The translations under genes and the position numbers were made by a program. Source: Gigantopelta aegis (lineage: Eukaryota; Mollusca; Gastropoda; Neomphalida; Peltospiridae). From it: a stretch of DNA of 64,000 nucleotides. The notes beneath the pieces were generated by a model. That model ran no database searches. It was given only the letters and a program-made list of their open reading frames with translations, and had not been told where the DNA came from. Every line of letters starts with the position of its first letter. Within the stretch, counting starts at the first letter, position 1. Positions 44,571 to 53,500 of the stretch are shown here, in pieces. The stretch is taken from contig NC_054706.1 of the NCBI RefSeq assembly GCF_016097555.1, positions 44,670,765-44,734,764 of the forward strand, in the 5' to 3' direction.

Positions 44571-47500
44571 CAGGCATCATGCCATCGGGTGAAGTGAGAA
44601 CAAAATTTGCTTTGATTAACTTGACTTCGCCTTGTAATTCCTCCTGTTACTGGGTACAAAAACTTTAACATCTATTCATAGATAGAAATTAAATGTTAAG
44701 TAAGAGTTCAAAACAACACCCTGGTGCCAGAAAAATAGACAGTTCAGCTCATGTAAAATGTGTTACTGACTAAAAAAATTGCAAGTGACAAAATACATGT
44801 ATTACGATTGTCAACAAGAAACTAAAAGATGATAATGTGTTCTCTTTTTTTTTTTTTTTTTTTTTTATTATTATTTTTGTTTTTGATGCTGCACAAAAAA
44901 CTTGGACAGTATAAATTGTTTTGAAAGTTCATTTACAATCGGAAAACATTTTAGCCATTTGCATTGTGCCTAACAAGTTATTTTGTTTGTATTAGTGTAC
45001 ATAAATACAGGCACTCTTACATGTTTAACTGTTTGAATTTGCAGGTTTCTGTTGAAGGAAACATTGGAAGTGGAAAGACAACACTTTTAGAATATTTCAA
45101 AAATTCTTCACATGTTGAGGTATTAGTTAATGTTAACTTTATGTTTCTAGCATGCATTGAATACATTTGTGTTTCAAAGTAGAATAATATTCAAAATCAA
45201 TGCAAGCTAAAAAAAAAAATTTTTAAAATCATTCTCCAGAAATGGTGCTAGGTGAGCATTCGGAAAATGTTTTAAAAGAAATTTATTAGTATTTTTATTG
45301 CAAGGCGATCAGCTTCCAGCTCTCTTAAAACTTTCCCCAGTTGTTGACTTACTTAGTTATTTTAAATAATGACATACCTGAGTATGTACACATGTGTTCA
45401 TTATGTACATTTTGTATATTATATGTGCAACACATTTTTGAATACTGGATAAACTAAAGGACTATAGGCTATATTAAAATTTATTTTGCTAAAAAAAGAG
45501 GGTGAAATAACAAAAACATTTATAAACAAACCCACTCTGAACACTTTGACCAAAATGCAAGTACAAATCAAGACTCGTGTTGCTTAATAATACCCCACTA
45601 TCAACCCATTGTTTCTAATACAATTCGTATAATAGAAGAAGAAAAAGAGTAAATGATTTGGTCCAAAAATATAATTTTTAAAACTGACAACTTTTGAGGA
45701 AATTACAATAACAAATGTTTAACAACAACACTAGAGCCCATTGCCATATCGATTATAGGCTATTGGACGTCAGACATGTGGTAATTTTCTACACGTTTGA
45801 GGAAACTCACTACATATTGCCATTAACAGCAAGGGATCTTTTATATGCCACAGACAGGACAGCTACTGAGCTAGCACATGCTACAACCTTTGGTATACCA
45901 GTCATGGTGTATTGAATTGGATGGGGGAAAAAAACCAGTCTGAGAATTGATCAACAGGTGATTCAATCAGACAGCGCAAAAACCTGAGGAAAGCACTCTA
46001 CCAACTGAGCTTTGAGGAGGAAGTCATATGCATAAGAAAACACCACAATGATGCAGCGTGGTAAAATAGACATTACGCTCTCTCAGAGACAGAGGCATTT
46101 TAAAATTTAAAATTGTGATGAATTACTTAAGTTGGGTAACTCAGCTATATAAAGGGAAAATGAGCTTCCTAATGCATGTTTTAGTAGTAATTTACCTCTG
46201 ACCATGTACTTGTATTTGTGGTCATTTGAGATTGACACATGTCAATTATAGCCAATTTAATTTTCCTTTTTTCCATTTTAGTCTGTACTGGAACCAGTGG
46301 AACAATGGACAAATGTTAATGGCCACAATGCACTGGTAAAGAACACTACTTTATTTGTTTTTATTTTCATTTCAACTTATTTTAGTGCTTATATCCAATG
46401 AGATTCAAGCATGCTGTCCTGGGCACACACCTCAGCTATCTGGGCTCTGTCCAGGACAGGGGGTTAGTTGTTAATTGTTAGTGGTTAGTGAGAGAGAAGA
46501 GGGTGCAGTGGTCTTACACCTACCCATTGAGTTGTTAAAACTCACTCTGAGTAGGAGGCTGTGAGTCCTGTATCTACCAGCCTTATTATATGTCTGACAG
46601 CCTAACCACAACACCACCAAGGCCGGTTTTGTTTTTATACAATTTCTAAAAGTAACTGCCAGGTTTATACAGACAAAATACTTATTAACTGTTTAAGAAT
46701 AGACAGCAATAATTTTTTGGTTCATGCAAGTATTATATACATGTATATAGAAAGTGTTGAAAACATACCTTTTACAAAATATATGAAGTATTAATCAAAT
46801 AAATTTTAAAAATTTAACCCGTTTTTAATATATTCGTAATACAAAGTCGCATTTTCCCCATCGCTTGCCAAAAAGCCTCTGAACTCTGAGAGTTCAGTCA
46901 CGTGACCCTGTGACGCAACAACAGGCATAACATCAAAGGCGATTCGCAGCCTTCCAGACATTTTACATGGAAGTGGAACACGTGCATTTTTAAAACGTGA
47001 TAATGTTATTCTATTGAATTGAATTGTATGTTTGGAATATTATTTTGAAGATATCTTTCAAATGTAAAACATGGTGAACCGTTGTTCGGTGTATGGATGT
47101 ACAAAAGCTGCAGTTAAAGGCAAAAGAAGTTTGCATATTTCCCCGAAAGACAAACCGACATTGTTTGCATGGAAGCAGTTCTTAAACTGAACACGTGCGT
47201 ATTGGAAAGGACCGTCAAGATGAGATTCGATTTGCAATGACCACTTCACACTTGGGGATTACGACAATTATCTAAGATGGTCGATGGGAATGACACCAAA
47301 ACGTTTGTTAAAGAACTTGTCTGTTCCATGCCTGTATCCCCCTTGTTCAACACGGTGCATTTATATATGTTAAAAAAATAAATGTAGGAAAAATATTTTT
47401 TAGAAAATAAAATCGCATTTTTCATGTTCGGGCTGTACATAACGATATCCCAAACATGGCCTGAAGACAAAAACAGATAGGCCTACCGAATGTGATTTTT

Positions 47501-50500
47501 TCTAAAAAAATATTTTCCCCACATTTATTGTTTTAACATATACAGTCAGACCTCGTTACAACAACCGTTGTTACTGCAACATTTACACCATCCGACCACA
47601 AATTGTCGGGAACAAATGTACATCAGTGTTATTCTGTTCATTAAAACGGAATTCACACCTTCCGACACCGACAGCAAATTAGGAACAAACGTGCATCCGA
47701 CGTCTGAAAACACCTCTTTACAATGACATTACATAATTACAGATACCGTAGCATATTGGCAGTACACACACAACCACTTAGATTCCTTGATCCCGTAGTT
47801 AGCTGACTGTGTCACATGCTGTCCGAGCTATCGATGTCTGCGAAATCTGTAGACATGTATTGCTTTTGCAAATGAGCCTTTAGTTAACCAATTAAAAGAT
47901 TAACTTCGAACAATAAAATCTTCTATTTTCATATTTTGTAAACAAAACAGGTACCAATCATAGATGTCTGTAACCGAGTAATGATTAGACTGACGATGAA
48001 TGCGCCTTGTTTAATATATTTAATTATGTTTTTTAAAAACATATTTAATGTATGTACGTGTATTTGTTGTTTTTAATAATAATTGCAATACATTAATTAT
48101 TTAAATGCTATCCAGTCATCAGTTAATATTAATTAGTATTAGTAAAAAAAAAAAATTCCTACATTTATTTTTTTAACATATATAAATGCATCGTGTTGAG
48201 GTGTATCTTTGTGCCAAATATGAACAATGTACACCTCGGCATTAACATTTGGGGTTTGTTTTTGTCACCGGGCGACGTCCGGGTTCCGGGCTGCAAATAG
48301 GCTGACTGCATTTGACTCGATGGATCATCTTCGGTGTACTACAGTTCAAACTGATAGGGATGTACCCCTAATGGATTTTCTCCTTCCTCACCAGTCGAGG
48401 TAGCATTAGAATAAATAAATAAATGCGACACGTCCGAAATATCCAAACTAATGTCCGATAAGAATGAGCTATTTTCCGAAGAAACATTACATGCTGTCGC
48501 CATGCTAACGTACTAATGAATGAGTGGAATTCACCTGATGTGACGTCACAGGTCAGATGCGGGTCAAATCGACTGGGTCAGTGTTTTTTCCCAGAGCGTT
48601 ATACAAAAAGTCGCTTTATTAATAATTGGGGTGGTATTTTTGTTTTTTATGTTTAATAATGTAATCCTTATGTATTTCTTATATATACTGTGTATTAATA
48701 ATGTGTCATGATTGTGGACCTTGATGCTGTGGGTTTTTTTTCACTTTCACAGTAATTCTTAAAACCCAAAGTTCCATTTATTCATGTTGTGAAGTCACCA
48801 AAACTAGTTTTTTAAAACAATTCAACACACCTTATGTCTGCCTCTCCATACATCCCCAATTAGTATTTGAAAAGCGCTATTTCAAATAAGTAACATGTTT
48901 GCCAAATCATGATGTATTTAGTATGACACGGTCATATTTACTTTGAGAAAACTTTTTATTTTAGGGTTTGTTGTACGAAGACCCTTCCAGGTGGAGTTTT
49001 ACATTCAACATGTACGCCATGCTGACCCGAATTCAGATGCACAAAGCACCTCATGTGAGTATTACGTACTGATATTCAGTATTGTAAAATGTGATGTAAT
49101 TAAGATTTACTGAAGAGACAAAATTTATGGAAAAGTCTGGTGAGATGGGTTGAAATTCAGGGTTTTTTTCACCAGAGAATTTACTAACACACAGAAAAAT
49201 AACTGTACATAGACATGTACAATGCTGCTCGCCCAACCAGTTACCATGTTATGCTATGCAAAACAGTGCAACAATCGAGCAATAGTGTGTCAGTGTATGC
49301 AGAAATGAAAACTAGTATTGACTACACCCTGTACATTTGTTTTGTTCAATAAAGTTGTTTTATTCGTTTAAAAAAAAAAAAAATGTTTCAAGATTAACGG
49401 GAATCAAGTGAATATGGAATATCCACAAGTGAATTTTACTGTTCCATATGCTATGATTGGAAGATTTGATTTACTATTCTGTTTTAAAAATGAGTATTTT
49501 TAGAAAGCGAAATGGTGTCTTGTTCTGAACTGGGGGGGTGGGGGGGGAGGGGGGGTGAATTCAGCTCAGTCGGTTTAATTACAGGATTAAACTACCTCGG
49601 TGGGTCCATTCAGCTGATTGGGGTTTTTCTCGTTCCAATCACTGCACCACAACTGGACAAAGACCATGGGCCCATTGGGCTATTTCTTGTTCTAGCCAGT
49701 GCACGACTGGTATATAAAAAGCTGTGATATGTGCTATCCTGTCTGGAGTGGTGCATAGAAAAAATCCCTTGCTACTAATGGAAAATTGTAGTTGGTTTCC
49801 TCTTGAGGTTGTTAAAATTACCAAGTACCACATCCAATAGCTGATAATTTTAAATCAATGTGCTCTAGTGGTGTCGTTAAACAAAACAAAATTTTCCTTT
49901 AATAATAACAAAATTTATGAACCCTTGTTAAGCTTACATACATTTGTCTTTATTTGAATTATTTTGTTTTCAACTGATAACTTTATTTTCTGCTTTTAGA
50001 ACAAGCCAATTAAAATGCTTGAGAGATCCTTGTACAGCACACAGTATTGCTTTGTTGAAAATGATTTCAGGAAGTAAGTTTATTTATTAAAGGTACTTAA
50101 TCTTCTTAAACATTGTATTGTATTTCTGTCTAATACTGAGTTTCCTGCTTAACCTTGTGAGTACTGCAGGCGAGATATCTCGCCCAATGTCACGTCAGTC
50201 GACATACTGTATACTGTATCCAGTGAATTCCCCTATTTATATTTCCAGACGTTTTGCACATGACACTCACTGAAAACGGAAATTATAATAATAAAAAAAA
50301 AAGATCGTTTTAATTTTTTTCAATTGCAAAATACCTTTCGGCAAGTATTTTCGCTTGACAACAATGGCAGCACGTCGCGGTCATTTTCAGGGATCGATAG
50401 CTGATTGTGACAGCTAATTTGATACTGTAGAATACTTTATTTTTGCGGGATAAAATTTTTGCGATATAATGAAAATGGGTCAGTTCGCGAACATTTATTT

Positions 50501-53500
50501 TCACGAATCCCCCAACCCCCATCAATAAAAAAACGAAGTACAGATGTCAATAATTTTGTTTTAAAAACGGAACTTAGTTTTGCCGGTTGTTAAGCTAATC
50601 TGTAGAACTAATCCTACTATACACATAAAACAATAGGTTTCCTGCTTTAACCATTCAAGACTTTATTGTTTACAAGTTAATAAGCTTACAGAAGTTGCTT
50701 ACCGCGTGCAGTTTTTCTTAATTCTTATAATTGTTATAAAAACAAAAACCGAAAACAAACGAAACGAAATTTGAAGGCACAAGCTACTAGTACTTGGTAA
50801 CTTAAGTTTGATTGAAACAGTATTTATTGGCAATATTGCCGTCAAAATATTAGTTCAAAACGGTTTGTGATTGGCTAACAGTGAAACATCTGAACATAGC
50901 CCAGTCCGGATTTTTTCACTTCCACATTTTTAATATACTGTGATAATGCATGTTTACTTCCGTCGTTGAACAAGTGTAGACTCTGTCCGATGAACTGATC
51001 GCTAGCACATGCAAAGGAAAACAGCATAAAGCTTTTTAGTGTTAGTTTTATTATCATGTATGTACTTATCATCGTGTTCTTGATTTAAAGTTTTAAACAG
51101 CTTTTGTGTTTTGTGGTTTGTTCTGTGACAGGAAGGAGCACCGCTTTGTTACTACTAGCCTCGTACATCGGAAACTAATGTGGTATAGCTGAACGAGACT
51201 ACATTTTTTTCTTCTTTTTTGTCGGCCTTTATTTTCGCGTGGAATATATTTTCACGAATTTCATTCACACGCGAAAATAAATTCCACGCGAAAATAAAGT
51301 ATTCTACAGTAATAAATTTGATTGTTTTACCAACAACGAAAATCACCAAATATTGCTATATGAATCGTAGTTCGGGTTTTAAAAACATTCTGGTCAGTAA
51401 ACCACTGTTATCGGGAATAATGGACATAAATACTGGACAGCTGGCCACAAATGCCCGTAAGTAAACAACTTTTTCTATTTTTTGCCTAATTTTAATCACC
51501 ATTAGCTGATCTAAAAATAATAAAAATTACAAAAAACCTACGAAAATAATACTTACCGATTCATATATGAACTTTATTTCATGTATTTATAAAACATTTA
51601 AGTGAAAATATGTGAGTAAAAATTATAAACTTGTACCCACTCAATGTGGTTTTTGTTAAAAATTAATCCAGTAGTCTAAAGATTAAAAACAGTATTTTGT
51701 TCATGTGTAAATCAATTTATTTACCCACCTACAAAATCCTCTAGCAATCCATCAACCAAAATTTTAATATCTTATCTAGATTGAAGCGTTCTGTATAGTC
51801 AAACATCCTCGTAATTCAGTATTTCTAAAAGATACAAAAACCAAATGTATTAAAAACTTTGGTGTGCATCAAACAGTCACATGAAGATGTTATCTTGAGC
51901 TTCTGGCGGTGAGGAGCACCAGCAACTCCCAAATGTACATGGATAAAGAATTCTAAACAAGAAACATAACCTTCAGACTACTGGATTAATTTTTGACAAA
52001 AATCACAAGTGGGTACAAGTTTATAATTTTTACTCACTTAAATGTTTTATAAATACATAAAATAAAGTTCATATTTGAATCTGTAAGCATTATTTTCGTG
52101 GGTTTTTCTAATTTTTATGATATTTTAGATGTGTTTACTTATAGGTATTTATGGCCAGCTGTCCAGTATTTACGTCCACTATTCCCAGTAACAGTAGTTT
52201 TGCGACCAGAATTGTTTTAGAAAACAAACTACGATTCATATCCCAATATTTGGTGATTTTCATTGTTGGTAAAATGATCAAATTTATTATCAAATTAGCA
52301 GTCACAATCAGCTATCAATACCTGAAAATGACTCCGACATGCTGCCATTGTTAACAATTGAAAATACTTGCTGAAAACCACTTTCAACTCAAAATTCCAA
52401 GGTTTTTCCATTAAAAAACAAAAACCTAAAGATACAAGAAGCTGAGTTGTCTTCTGTTTCCTGTTATACAAGTTTTTTTGGAGAGTGTCATGTACAAAAT
52501 GGTGGGAAATATGAATTGGGGAATGCACTGTATACAGTGTACAATATGTTGACTGGTGTGATGTCGGGTGAGATATCTCGCCTGCAGTAGTCAGAAGGTT
52601 AGACCGGCCTCTGTGGCGTCATGGTTAGGCCATCGGTCTACAGGCTGGTAGGTACTGGGTTTGGATCCCAGTCGAGGCATTGGATTTTTAATCCAGATAC
52701 TGACTCCAAACCCTGAGTGAGTGCTCCGCAAGGCTCAATGGGTAGGTGTAAACCACTTGCACCGACCAGTGATCCATAACTGGTTCAACAAAGGCCATGG
52801 CTTGTGCTATCCTGCCTGTGGGAAGTGCAAATAAAAGATCCCTTGCTGCTAATCGGAAAGAGTAGCCCATGTACTGGCGACAGCGGGTTTCCTCTCAAAA
52901 TCTGTGTGGTCCTTAACCATATGTCTGATGCCATATAACCGTAAATAAAAATGTGTTGAGTGCGTCGTTAAATAAAACATTTTCTTTCTTTCTAGTCAGA
53001 AGGTTAAGTTTCAATTAAAAGAACCAAACAATGATTTTAGAGGACCGTGTACATTTAAAACTGATTAAATACCGAGGACAAGCAGGAAAATATTTGTGTT
53101 TTGTTTGTACCTCAACATGAATTCAGTTGATGGCAAGGCACCAAGCTTAAGTTATACTGGTCTATAAGAATTAGTTTTGTGGGTTTTAAAACAAATAATT
53201 ATGTGTCTCTTTTCACACAACAATTTTTTAATTAAAATTGTTTTCTTTTTCCATTTATTTTTTATTTATTTTTACAGTAAAACAATAAATGGACTGGAGC
53301 ATGCTATCTTGACAGAGTGGTTTAACTGGCTGCTTAAGACTCAGGATACCAAGGTTGATCTTATAGGTAGGGTGTATCACAATGTATTTTCACAACCTTC
53401 AGTATATGTATTAATGTTTATATCTGAGCAACTGTACGTATGTTGATTGAGGAGTTACGTCAGCCACAATCACTCTTCACACCCTTGTGTTGACTTCGTA

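Larger units (their letters stand above)
46810..48620. mobile_element. Remnant DNA element with THAP-like and opposed short frames
   Basis: The stretch in TK2 intron 4 has a THAP-like zinc-finger frame on plus, a short opposed frame on minus, and extra repeats. One is TTTATATATGTTAAAAAAAT..AAATGTAGGAA at about 47361, inverted at about 48157. Another is a CAGTCAGACCTCGTTACAAC MITE-like start at 47545. Boundaries are approximate; P-element-like origin is possible but unproven. Confidence 0.4.
50149..53007. mobile_element. Palindromic piggyBac-like non-autonomous element (TTAA target)
   Basis: TTAA at 50149-50152 and 53004-53007 flank ends CCTTGTGAGTACTGCAGGCG.. and (inverse) CCTTCTGACTACTGCAGGCG.., both followed by AGATATCTC. 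The arms are mirror images well beyond the termini: GGCAAGTATTTTCGCTTGAC / ..CAATTGAAAATACTTGC; CACCAAATATTG / CAATATTTGGTG; ACTGGACAGCTGGCC / GGCCAGCTGTCCAGT; TATAAACTTGTACCCACT / GTGGGTACAAGTTTATA. The spacer is about 51690-51955. No transposase. The left arm was later hit by a TIR element (50423-51314), and the right end by a SINE (52602-52992). TTAA and CCT.. ends fit piggyBac; Kolobok is an alternative. Confidence 0.75.
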
